This document shows, one piece after another, positions 9,550 to 16,532 of a DNA stretch of 64,000 nucleotides. The notes under the pieces were generated by a model, which saw only the letters and a program-made list of their open reading frames with translations, ran no database searches and had not been told where the DNA came from. Source of the stretch: G965267335 sp965267335 (lineage in GTDB: Bacteria; Bacteroidota; Bacteroidia; Cytophagales; JAAEPT01); contig OZ253953.1 of assembly GCA_965267335.1 (NCBI GenBank), forward strand, positions 868,001-932,000, in the 5' to 3' direction. Each line of letters opens with the position of its first letter. Positions within the stretch are counted from its first letter, which is position 1. The position numbers were made by a program, and so were the translations under genes.

Positions 9550-10219
9550 TCTTGACACAAGTACAAAAGCTTGCTCAGTAGCCTTACACAATAAAGGTGA
9601 GTTGGTGGCATCAAGAAATTTGCTCGAGGATAAATCACATTCTGTTAAGTTGATGGCCCTGATAGATGAAGTCATGGAAGAGTCAGGTCAGGCACTAGAA
9701 GACTTATCTGCTATCGCGGTCTCCAAAGGCCCGGGTTCCTATACCGGCTTAAGAATTGGTGTTTCCACGGCAAAGGGCTTATGTTATGCCCTGGGAATTC
9801 CTCTGCTCAGCGAAGTCAGCTTGATACTAATGGCCAATCAAGTAAGGAATAATGTGACAAAGGAGAGTCTACTGTGTCCAATGATTGATGCCAGAAGGAT
9901 GGAGGTGTATTGTGCGTTATACAATACGGGTATGGATGTCGTAGAGGAAGTGAATGCTAAAATTATTGACGAGACCTCTTTTTCTATGGAGTTGGATAAG
10001 GGGCCGGTGTACTTCTTTGGTGATGGAAGTGGTAAGTGCAAAGAGGTTCTTGGCAACCATTCTAATGCAAATTTTGTTGAAAATATACACCCCTCCGCTC
10101 AATGGATGGGGGAGTCGATTTATAAGAAGTTTGTAGCACAAGAATTTGAGGATGTGGCCTATTTTGAGCCATTTTATCTCAAGGATTTTATTGCAACAAC
10201 ACCTAGAAAATTAATATAG
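9533..10219 (+). CDS. tsaB: tRNA threonylcarbamoyladenosine biosynthesis protein TsaB
   Basis: This 228-residue protein of the ASKHA fold is a partner of TsaD and TsaE in making the universal t6A37 modification of ANN-decoding tRNAs. The N-terminal strand-loop LSLDTSTKACSVAL and the signature KGPGSYTGLRIGVSTAKGL (about residues 65-83) are diagnostic. TsaB lacks the metal-binding histidines of TsaD, as expected. The ATG at 9533 lies inside the end of the permease gene and produces the normal N-terminus. It is immediately followed by a DUF2480 gene that begins on the next base after its stop codon. Confidence 0.95.
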   Translation: MALILSLDTSTKACSVALHNKGELVASRNLLEDKSHSVKLMALIDEVMEESGQALEDLSAIAVSKGPGSYTGLRIGVSTAKGLCYALGIPLLSEVSLILMANQVRNNVTKESLLCPMIDARRMEVYCALYNTGMDVVEEVNAKIIDETSFSMELDKGPVYFFGDGSGKCKEVLGNHSNANFVENIHPSAQWMGESIYKKFVAQEFEDVAYFEPFYLKDFIATTPRKLI

Positions 10220-10726
10220 TTGGCCGAAGAAATTATAAATAGAGTACAGAATAGCAGTCTTATCACTTTTGATCTGGAAGAATATTATGACCATGGTGAA
10301 CGGGTGGTTTATGACCTGAAGGATAACCTTTTTCAAGGGATGATACTGAAGGAACGCGATTTCAGGACATTTGTTAAGGAATATGACTGGAGTGAATATG
10401 AAGGAAAGAATGTTGCATTGACGTGTACCGCAGATGCAGTAATTCAAACCTGGGCCTATATGTTGCTTACAGTAGCTCTCGAGCCGTATGCTAATAAAGT
10501 CGTAGTTGGGGACCTGTCTGATTTGGAGAATGCTTTATACCAGGATGCTCTTGCTAAGGTAAATCCAAAGGAATTTCAAGATGCCAAGGTGGTTATAAAG
10601 GGCTGTAGTAAGTATCCTGTACCTGCTTTCGCTTATGCTGAAATTACCGCTCTCCTGAAGCCGTATGTTCAGTCGCTAATGTTTGGAGAGGCATGTAGCA
10701 GTGTGCCGATTTATAAGAGGAAATAA
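10220..10726 (+). CDS. DUF2480 family protein
   Basis: This 168-residue cytoplasmic protein starts with TTG (10220) directly after the tsaB stop, giving MAEEIINRVQNSSLITFDLE. The sequence (HGERVVYDLKDNLFQGMILKE, then FGEACSSVPIYKRK at the C-terminus) matches the DUF2480 family that is confined largely to Bacteroidota. Its function is unknown. In other Bacteroidota it is often near iron-sulfur assembly genes; here it follows tsaB without a gap. The conserved Cys-Ser-Ser-Val-Pro C-terminus is intact. No ATG start upstream fits, so the TTG start is the most economical reading. Confidence 0.75.
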   Translation: MAEEIINRVQNSSLITFDLEEYYDHGERVVYDLKDNLFQGMILKERDFRTFVKEYDWSEYEGKNVALTCTADAVIQTWAYMLLTVALEPYANKVVVGDLSDLENALYQDALAKVNPKEFQDAKVVIKGCSKYPVPAFAYAEITALLKPYVQSLMFGEACSSVPIYKRK

Positions 10727-10727
10727 A

Positions 10728-10871
10728 GTGCCTTCAAGCGAGAGATATAAAAGTACGGGAGGGTTCAGGCCTCAATCCGGAGGTAGAATGCCTAGGGGCT
10801 GTCTCATTGGAACAATGATCGGATTTGCAGGCTTGATAGCAGGATTGGTTTATTTGATATTTTTTATTTAA
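10728..10871 (+). CDS. Small single-pass membrane protein (hypothetical)
   Basis: A 47-residue frame begins with GTG one base after the DUF2480 stop (TAAaGTG). It has a basic, Gly/Pro/Arg-rich N-terminal half (STGGFRPQSGGRMPRG) followed by one hydrophobic helix (LIGTMIGFAGLIAGLVYLIF) and ends FI. The composition, position and basic-then-hydrophobic layout suggest a real small inner-membrane protein that is translationally coupled to DUF2480. A longer reading from 10683 overlaps DUF2480 and adds residues that look like frame noise. I do not recognise a family; it could still be a chance frame. Confidence 0.42.
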   Translation: MPSSERYKSTGGFRPQSGGRMPRGCLIGTMIGFAGLIAGLVYLIFFI

Positions 10872-10936
10872 AAGCAGAGTAAGCCGTAAAAACAATCTTA
10901 TCACATCCATTGTTCCATTCTAAACGTATGTTTTGT

Positions 10937-11494
10937 ATGCTCAAAGAAGGAACAATCGCACCGGATTTCACGCTCACTAATGTAGAAGGAAAGCAAGTGA
11001 AGCTATCTGATTTCAGGGGCAAGAAAATTATGCTATCTCTTTTTAGGGATACATCTTGCCCGATCTGTAACCTTAGGGTCAATGAGTTAATCAAGAATCA
11101 GGAACTTTTCAAAAATGGAAAGGTACATGTTATATCAATTTTTCCGTCTTCCGTTGAGCGGATAAAAAAGTATACCGGCAAGCAGGAGCCGGATTTCGAG
11201 TTGTTGGCTAATCCTGATAAAGAAGTTTACAAAGCATATGAAGTCGTGAAGAGTCCTGGTAAGTTGATTCGTGGTGCGCTGCGTATCAGTCGGATGTTCA
11301 AGGCATACAAAGCTTTCTTTTCGCTCAGGTCCATTTTTACACCCGCCATCATACCAGCAGAGTTTTTGATTGATGAAGAAGGAAAAATTATAAAGGCTCA
11401 TTATGGAAAGGACTTCACTGAGCACTTACCAATGAACGAAATCAGAGACCGGTTGAGCGTAGTCACACCCTATGGTGACGTGATTGTGCGTTAG
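10937..11494 (+). CDS. Redoxin/peroxiredoxin-like (AhpC/TSA family) protein
   Basis: This 185-residue thioredoxin-fold protein opens MLKEGTIAPDFTLTNVEGK. Then comes FRDTSCPICNLRV with a CxxC at the active-site position (about residues 48-51), and AEFLIDEEGKI, the conserved cis-Pro-proximal region. It probably reduces peroxides or disulfides in the cytoplasm; no signal peptide is seen. The CPIC pair makes it closer to the thiol-disulfide/peroxiredoxin-like AhpC/TSA family than to classical two-Cys Prx. A start at 10910 would add nine residues (MFHSKRMFC) without family support, so the ATG at 10937 is preferred. It converges with and overlaps by 4 bp the cysteine-rich TIGR04222-like gene. Confidence 0.82.
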   Translation: MLKEGTIAPDFTLTNVEGKQVKLSDFRGKKIMLSLFRDTSCPICNLRVNELIKNQELFKNGKVHVISIFPSSVERIKKYTGKQEPDFELLANPDKEVYKAYEVVKSPGKLIRGALRISRMFKAYKAFFSLRSIFTPAIIPAEFLIDEEGKIIKAHYGKDFTEHLPMNEIRDRLSVVTPYGDVIVR

Positions 11495-12285
11495 GAACAA
11501 CCGCTGCAACCAGAACAGCCTCCACATCCAGAACATCCACTACAACCGGATGTACCACAGCCAATATCACCAAAATCATGATAGTCAAATGAACAACCTG
11601 AAAAATCGCATCCTGACCAATATGTGCAACCTGAATCAACATAATCTCTATCCAGTTCTTTAAATAGAGTTTTGAAGTCAGCAAACATATCCTTATCAAA
11701 ACCTGGAATTAGTAAAAAATTATTGCCCAGGCTTTCAAGTAATTTTTTTGCTTTCTCTTTGTCCTCATTCATCAAACTGGGTAAAGTTGATCCGGCATGA
11801 TTGAGTTGAGAACGGATATCTGATGCTATTTTTTTCCCTGTGTTATTAAGCTTCAATGATCGATTATACCAATACCAGAACCCTGGTATCAGACGCCCTT
11901 TGAGCTGACTGGTCTTTAACATGGCTGTTTGAAGTTGTCCTATTCCCTTCAGGTAGTCTTTAACCACTATCCTGCCATAATATCTGATTTGTATTTTTTT
12001 AGTAGACTTCTTTAGCGGATCAATAAAGAAACGTTCGTAATTGGAGGGCTCATATGTAGTGAATTTTGGCCCTTGTCCCAGGTACTTGTAGGTAGATGGA
12101 CGAGCAGCTGGGTCCGGCCTAAGAGTTCTGGTTTCAATAGTGATAACTCTCTTTAGAATCAAATCCATTATATTATACCTAAAGCAGTCTCTAATATTGT
12201 AATCGTGTGCGTTCAGGAGTAGATATGTTTGTCCTGGGCTAAATTCCTTTAAATCTATTTTTTGAGTGGGTTTCTTAGAATCCAA
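11491..12285 (-). CDS. TIGR04222-like protein, C-terminal part, with Cys/Gly/Ser repeat tail
   Basis: This 264-residue frame reads from a TTG at 12285. The first ~70 residues (FSPGQTYLLLNAHDYN, then DLILKRVITIETRT) resemble the winged-helix-like domain found in TIGR04222 proteins. A middle helical region follows (about 75-200), and the last ~55 residues are a low-complexity tail with 12 cysteines ending SGCSGCGGCSGCSGCS, a run of CxGC/CSGC units. No transmembrane segment is obvious. The normal family member is one protein with an N-terminal helical domain fused ahead of this region; that domain is encoded by the overlapping upstream gene in another frame. A -1 shift on the A6 run at 12258-12263 would join them. 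The function of the family is unknown. Confidence 0.6.
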   Translation of the reverse strand: MDSKKPTQKIDLKEFSPGQTYLLLNAHDYNIRDCFRYNIMDLILKRVITIETRTLRPDPAARPSTYKYLGQGPKFTTYEPSNYERFFIDPLKKSTKKIQIRYYGRIVVKDYLKGIGQLQTAMLKTSQLKGRLIPGFWYWYNRSLKLNNTGKKIASDIRSQLNHAGSTLPSLMNEDKEKAKKLLESLGNNFLLIPGFDKDMFADFKTLFKELDRDYVDSGCTYWSGCDFSGCSFDYHDFGDIGCGTSGCSGCSGCGGCSGCSGCS

Positions 12286-12746
12286 TTCTTATCAATATTT
12301 ACTCGTCTAAAATTAATTTCTTTAAAGCGTTTTTCGTTCGAAGGCCATATATCAATGGGAGGGTTTTCTCCAAAGATTCTCCGATAGCTTTCTTTGGTAA
12401 GTTGATAAAGATTTTGATATTTTTCTCCTTCGTCCATGCCTCCTAGTGTGGGTCCGTGATGGATTTCTGTCTTTAAGATCCTTTCGCAAAGGACTTTCCA
12501 ATAAGATCGGGTATAAATTAAGTGGAGATGCCAAACCTGATCAACTTGATCCGAAGGGGTGACAGGGTGTCCACTTGTACATGCGAGCAATAGAAATTTT
12601 TTATATTCTTCAATAACTCGTAGGCTGAAGTGCAAAGTCCAACCATTTTCCCGAGCAAGTCTCATAGAAAAGGTAAAGTCAGCTTCAGGGTCATCAATTT
12701 CAAAATCCTTAAGCCTGGCCCATAATGCACTCTGTTGTTGATTCAC
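12255..12746 (-). CDS. Glycine-rich-domain-like (GRDP/DUF1399-type) protein, N-terminal part of a split gene
   Basis: This 163-residue frame starts with GTG at 12746. Its sequence (LARENGWTLHFSLRVIEEY, then GHPVTPSDQVDQVWHLHLIY, HHGPTLGGMDEGEKY and PPIDIWPSN) is the well-conserved helical domain that opens bacterial TIGR04222 proteins and occurs in plant glycine-rich-domain proteins. The VDQVWHLHL and HHGP histidines are intact and could bind a metal. The frame stops at a TAG placed immediately after AAAAAA, and the downstream frame overlaps by 31 bp. It is therefore either a true separate gene, a frameshifted allele, a programmed -1 frameshift site or a homopolymer sequencing error. Confidence 0.65.
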   Translation of the reverse strand: MNQQQSALWARLKDFEIDDPEADFTFSMRLARENGWTLHFSLRVIEEYKKFLLLACTSGHPVTPSDQVDQVWHLHLIYTRSYWKVLCERILKTEIHHGPTLGGMDEGEKYQNLYQLTKESYRRIFGENPPIDIWPSNEKRFKEINFRRVNIDKNWILRNPLKK

Positions 12747-12932
12747 AAATAATTCGGATTTGGTAAATGCTAAGATATTAATCTTTACTTTTCATCGAAG
12801 AATAATTCAAAGTACTTTTTAGTCCTCAAATTAAATTCGATAAATAATCACCTATTTGAAAATCAATCAATTAGCACTTTATTGAAAGCAGGTTAGACAA
12901 CAAACCATTTTTTAAACTTAATTTTTTGAACT

Positions 12933-13289
12933 ATGAAACAGCTATTTGTAATCTTTTCAATGGTGTTTGGAATAGCATTTTTTGACTTGATGGAGGCTAA
13001 GGCACAAATGTGTCCTACTCCATCCAATAATCCGAACCGGGAAACAACAACCAGAACGCGTACTCAAACGAGTCGAAGGGTCATTGTAACTCCGAGGAAT
13101 AGAACCCGAAGAGTAAATAATAGGAGATTTTGGGTTGATGGATTTTACACCCGTTCGGGAAATCAGTATGTCTGGAATCAGGGATACTATACCAATGTCT
13201 ATAACAATAGGGTGTATATTCCAGCTTGTTATGTACAGGAGAGAGGCCGGTGGAGGTATGTACCTGGTCGTTGGAGAGCAGCATTCTAG
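12933..13289 (+). CDS. Exported Trp/Tyr-rich WxxGxW-type repeat protein
   Basis: This 118-residue protein has a signal peptide (FVIFSMVFGIAFFDLMEAKA), then a Thr/Arg-rich linker (RETTTRTRTQTSRR). It ends in a compact repeat region with aromatic-Gly units (FWVDGFYTR, YVWNQGYYT, WRYVPGRWR). The pattern matches the small YXWXG/WxxGxW-type repeat proteins of the envelope, whose function is not established. It is very basic. The ATG at 12933 follows a 186-bp A/T-rich gap and fits the signal peptide exactly. Its stop lies 3 bp from the convergent response-regulator gene. Confidence 0.6.
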   Translation: MKQLFVIFSMVFGIAFFDLMEAKAQMCPTPSNNPNRETTTRTRTQTSRRVIVTPRNRTRRVNNRRFWVDGFYTRSGNQYVWNQGYYTNVYNNRVYIPACYVQERGRWRYVPGRWRAAF

Positions 13290-13292
13290 GCC

Positions 13293-13997
13293 CTAATTTT
13301 TATTCCCATCAGTAAGCATGAATCCAACGCCATGTATATTTTCTATACTGATGTTGGGTTCTTGTTTTAAATATTTTCTTAATCGAGTAATGAACACATC
13401 CAGACTCCTTCCAAGGAAGTAATCATTTTCTCCCCATACAGCTTCCAATACGGTTTCCCTTCTTACAATCTCATTCAGGTTCATACACAGGTATTGGAGC
13501 AGATCGGATTCTTTTTCAGTTAATCGCTTTTCTTCTCCATTGCATGAAAGCAGCTGCTTTTGTGGTTCGAATAAGTAGCTTCCAAGGCTATATTTATCTG
13601 GTAGTATTTCGCCACTTCTTCCTGAAGTTCGAGCTAGTATGGCTTTAATGCGCGCCACAAGTTCTTCTTCATCGAAGGGCTTGGTAATGTAATCATCAGC
13701 TCCCAAGCCAAAGCCCTTGAGTTTATCCTCTTTCAGAGACTTAGCGGTTAGAAACAATAAGGGGATGTGCTCATCAATGGCCCTGATTTGTGTCGCTAAG
13801 GTAAACCCGTCTTTTTTAGGCATCATCACATCGAGAATACATAAGTCAAATGTTGAGCTTTGGAAAGCTTTGAGCCCGAGCTCCCCATCCTTTTGGAGGC
13901 TTACCAGATAACCTTCCATTTCCAAAAAAGTTTTGGTCACAAACCCCAGATTATCGTCATCTTCAACAAGCAGTATTTTTGTTTTTTCTTTAGCCAT
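13293..13997 (-). CDS. OmpR/PhoB-family response regulator
   Basis: This 234-residue two-domain transcription factor has a receiver domain (about residues 6-120) with the acidic pocket EDDD, the phospho-acceptor Asp56 in LCILDVMMPK, Thr/Lys switch residues (FLTAKS and YITKPFD), and a C-terminal winged-helix DNA-binding domain (about residues 135-230, with VLEAVWGENDYFLGRSLDVFI). OmpR-type proteins bind direct repeats spaced 11 bp; exactly such repeats lie upstream of the kinase gene at 15271-15309. It overlaps the histidine kinase gene by 8 bp and is downstream of it, so the pair is one operon. It probably also controls the divergent Cys-rich peptide gene. Confidence 0.94.
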   Translation of the reverse strand: MAKEKTKILLVEDDDNLGFVTKTFLEMEGYLVSLQKDGELGLKAFQSSTFDLCILDVMMPKKDGFTLATQIRAIDEHIPLLFLTAKSLKEDKLKGFGLGADDYITKPFDEEELVARIKAILARTSGRSGEILPDKYSLGSYLFEPQKQLLSCNGEEKRLTEKESDLLQYLCMNLNEIVRRETVLEAVWGENDYFLGRSLDVFITRLRKYLKQEPNISIENIHGVGFMLTDGNKN

Positions 13998-15231
13998 TAA
14001 CCGGTATATGAATGGTAAAAGTGGACCCGAAACCGGGTTTGCTATCGATTGTTAGCTTCCCCCCATGACTTTTAGCGATCAGGTCAACATAAGTAAGCCC
14101 CAGTCCAAAGCCTTTCACATCATGTAAATCACCCGTAGGGACCCGATAAAATTTCTTCAGAACCTGCTTTTGTTGATCCACTGGAATGCCGATCCCTTTG
14201 TCACTTACAGTAATCATTAGCTTGTTGTGACTTACTGATGTCTCAATTTTTATGTTAGGTTCTTTTTTGGAATACTTAATAGAATTGTCAATTAAGTTGG
14301 AAATGGCATCTTTTATAAAACCGGAATCCAGTTTAATTTCTTGATCTCCGTGATTGAATGAAGTGGTTACCTTTCCATTGCCTTGCTCTAGTAGTAGGGA
14401 ATATTTTTTAATACACTCATCTATAATTTTCTTCAGGTCAACCGCTGTTTTGTTTATGTTGAAGTCACCACTTTCAAGTTTTGCCAATTGCAGGATCCGC
14501 TCGACCTGGACTCTCAGTTTATCATTTTCCTGAGCGATCATATCCTGATACTTTGAAACTTCAGTGGTATTACCTGACTCTATACTCTTCCTGATCAAAT
14601 TATTTGACAAAGCAATAGTGGATATAGGAGTTTTAAACTCGTGCGTCATATTATTCACGAAGTCGATTGTGGTGTCGTGAAACTTCTTTTGGCGCCATAA
14701 AGCACGAGCGGTATAGATAAAACCACCTGTTCCAATAATAATGACGATAAGCGATAAAGTGAGCAATGGTGCCATTTTACCGAACACATAGCCGGACTTA
14801 TCAGGGAAATTAATACGAAGCTCATATCGGCTGTTAAGGTCACTTTGACAAAGCTCAGCACAATTCAATTCACATCGAAATTCAGTGCCTCCACAGGACT
14901 TATGGATGTCTTCGATCAATTTATATTCAAAATCGAGATGGATTTTGTGTCGGTTAAAAGCTCGTTGCAGTAGGGAGTCAAGATTAATTTCCTTTAAATA
15001 TTGTGTCACCTCCTTTTTGCTGGATTTGGAAGTAACAAAGGCCTTATCTCCTTTAAAGTTAAACCTGGAGATATTTTCTGTGACAGACCGAAGAGCAATA
15101 CTCACGCTGTGATCAAATTGCTTGGACTCGAGCCTTGCCGCCTGGAACATCCAATTGACCTGTAGAGCAAGCAGACCAAGCAAGGCCAGAGCCGTGATGC
15201 TTACAACTAGTATGATTTTTTTTCTACCCAC
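13990..15231 (-). CDS. Sensor histidine kinase with a four-cysteine periplasmic sensor
   Basis: This is an inner-membrane two-component kinase of about 413 residues. The first helix (about residues 6-27) and second helix (about 150-176) bracket a ~120-residue periplasmic sensor. The sensor ends in a cysteine cluster (KSCGGTEFRCELNCAELC, Cys113, 120, 124, 128: C-x6-C-x3-C-x3-C). The cytoplasmic part has a HisKA domain with the phospho-acceptor His197 in MTHEFKTPIS and an HATPase_c domain with N, G1 (DKGIGIP) and G2 (GFGLGLTYV) boxes; no HAMP domain is evident. The GTG at 15231 is preferred over the TTG at 15234 because it places a TATATTTA box 5 nt upstream. The Cys cluster suggests metal or thiol sensing; this is inference. 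Confidence 0.93.
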   Translation of the reverse strand: MGRKKIILVVSITALALLGLLALQVNWMFQAARLESKQFDHSVSIALRSVTENISRFNFKGDKAFVTSKSSKKEVTQYLKEINLDSLLQRAFNRHKIHLDFEYKLIEDIHKSCGGTEFRCELNCAELCQSDLNSRYELRINFPDKSGYVFGKMAPLLTLSLIVIIIGTGGFIYTARALWRQKKFHDTTIDFVNNMTHEFKTPISTIALSNNLIRKSIESGNTTEVSKYQDMIAQENDKLRVQVERILQLAKLESGDFNINKTAVDLKKIIDECIKKYSLLLEQGNGKVTTSFNHGDQEIKLDSGFIKDAISNLIDNSIKYSKKEPNIKIETSVSHNKLMITVSDKGIGIPVDQQKQVLKKFYRVPTGDLHDVKGFGLGLTYVDLIAKSHGGKLTIDSKPGFGSTFTIHIPVNG

Positions 15232-15270
15232 CAATGTAAATATACGCAGTATAATATGTTCATGTACGGG

Positions 15271-15309
15271 TTTAACAGATCATTAACAAGGCATTAACTA
15301 GTCTGTAAC
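15271..15309. promoter_or_regulatory. Four 11-bp-spaced TTAAC direct repeats, probable response-regulator operator
   Basis: TTTAAC (15271), ATTAAC (15282), ATTAAC (15293) and TGTAAC (15304) occur at exactly 11-bp steps in the 129-bp divergent region between the kinase gene and the Cys-rich peptide gene. Tandem hexamers at 11-bp spacing are the classic binding architecture of OmpR/PhoB-family regulators, and the adjacent operon encodes one. The site could control both directions: autoregulation of the two-component genes and expression of the peptide. Confidence 0.72.
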
Positions 15310-15360
15310 TATATTGAGGGCGTTTTTCAGGTAGATTTGAGTAAATCAAATTCTATAATT

Positions 15361-15555
15361 ATGAAAGCAATAAAATATTCGGCAGCCGCCATCGTCTTAA
15401 CAAGTATAGTAGCACTAGCTTCTTTGTCAATTTCCGATGCATATGCACAGACTGAGGGTAAAGCTACTACTAGTAAAAAGTGCAGTAAAAAATGCAAGAA
15501 AAACGGAAGCTGTAACGCTGAGAAATGCACTCCAGATTGTTGTGCAAAAAAATAG
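15361..15555 (+). CDS. Exported six-cysteine lysine-rich peptide, metallothionein-like
   Basis: This 64-residue precursor has a clear signal peptide (YSAAAIVLTSIVALASLSIS ending near AYAQ). The mature part of about 37 residues has six cysteines in the order C-x3-C-x5-C-x4-C-x3-CC and many lysines (KKCSKKCKKNGSC, then EKCTPDCC). It is probably periplasmic or surface-exposed. The cysteine density suggests metal binding or a redox buffer. An upstream in-frame TTG exists at 15337, but the ATG at 15361 gives the proper signal peptide. It lies divergently from a two-component system with a Cys-rich sensor, behind four operator-like repeats, and is followed by a strong terminator, so it is a single-gene transcript. 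I recognise no named family. Confidence 0.72.
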   Translation: MKAIKYSAAAIVLTSIVALASLSISDAYAQTEGKATTSKKCSKKCKKNGSCNAEKCTPDCCAKK

Positions 15556-15576
15556 TGTGAAGCTTTTTTCCCTAAG

Positions 15577-15608
15577 TGCCACCTCCTGGTCAGAGGTGGC
15601 ATTTTTTT
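15577..15608 (+). terminator. Intrinsic terminator of the Cys-rich peptide gene
   Basis: A perfect 9-bp stem (TGCCACCTC / GAGGTGGCA) with a 7-nt loop is followed directly by seven T residues (15602-15608). It lies 22 bp after the peptide gene stop codon. Confidence 0.92.
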
Positions 15609-15665
15609 GGCTCCTGAACCTATTTCATAGTTAGTTGTATAGGCTCTGAAACAAACGTAATTCAG

Positions 15666-16496
15666 ATGAAACTAAGCAATGCACTACATACCGGGCTGAT
15701 TGTAATGTCATTAGCCGGGTGTAAAGAGCCAATCAAGAAAAAGGAAGTACATAGAATTAAAAAATATGAAAAAGGCTCATTGGTAATCGGCAACCCGGTC
15801 AAGCTCAATGATGATCTTCCGCTTCTTTTCCCTGTGGGTTCATCCTACATCCCAAAAGTCTTTGAAGACCCTCGTAACATTAAGCATACAGAGGACATTA
15901 GAATTCAATTTATTGACAACGCTGCAGCAAATTATTATGATCGAGGTAGTAGTAAGGAATATATAGTGCCTACGCAATACGATTATGATATAACGAATAT
16001 ACTGTTTCATGATCTGAGGAAGGATGTGACTTATGAGCTAACCAGCGATACCATTCACATTCTTTCCTTCGCCATTCACAATGAGCTTAGGCCAAGGAAG
16101 ATATTTTACAGAGTTGTTAAGCGGGATTACAATGATGATGACAGATATGATTCGAAAGATCCAGTGGTGTTATATATGTCAAACAAAGATGGAACTGACT
16201 TTACGCAGCTTTCCAGCGATGATCAGCAATTTGTAGACTACTTTCTGTACGACAATAATAGGATCATGCTCGTAAAGACAGTCATTGACTCTAATCAGGA
16301 TAGCTTGTTCAGTGCAAATGACGAAACCAGCTTTATAAAGTTTAATATCAACCAACCGGGCGAGCAGAAGAATATATTTTCAGATTCTTTGAAAACCAAT
16401 TTGAAGAAGCAGCTTAAGCCAAAGGTCATTTTGGTTGACTCCGTTGTAAACTTGGTTCAGGTTGAAAGTGGTAAGATGAACGAAAACAATCCATAG
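15666..16496 (+). CDS. Putative lipoprotein, first gene before the DUF2330 cluster
   Basis: This 276-residue protein has an N-terminal lipoprotein signal with lipobox LAGC (Cys at about residue 19), followed by a Lys-rich linker and a mixed alpha/beta domain. An acidic segment DYNDDDRYDSKDPVVLY (about residues 156-172) looks like a Ca2+-binding-type loop or a beta-propeller turn, and a second (DSNQDSLFSANDET, about 219-232) repeats the theme. I do not recognise the family. It ends exactly where the first DUF2330 gene's leader begins, 36 bp before that gene's ATG, so it is probably cotranscribed with it. Location would be the inner or outer membrane facing the periplasm. Confidence 0.7.
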   Translation: MKLSNALHTGLIVMSLAGCKEPIKKKEVHRIKKYEKGSLVIGNPVKLNDDLPLLFPVGSSYIPKVFEDPRNIKHTEDIRIQFIDNAAANYYDRGSSKEYIVPTQYDYDITNILFHDLRKDVTYELTSDTIHILSFAIHNELRPRKIFYRVVKRDYNDDDRYDSKDPVVLYMSNKDGTDFTQLSSDDQQFVDYFLYDNNRIMLVKTVIDSNQDSLFSANDETSFIKFNINQPGEQKNIFSDSLKTNLKKQLKPKVILVDSVVNLVQVESGKMNENNP

Positions 16497-16532
16497 TTGT
16501 ACAGCTTCATAATTAACCAACAACACAAAATC

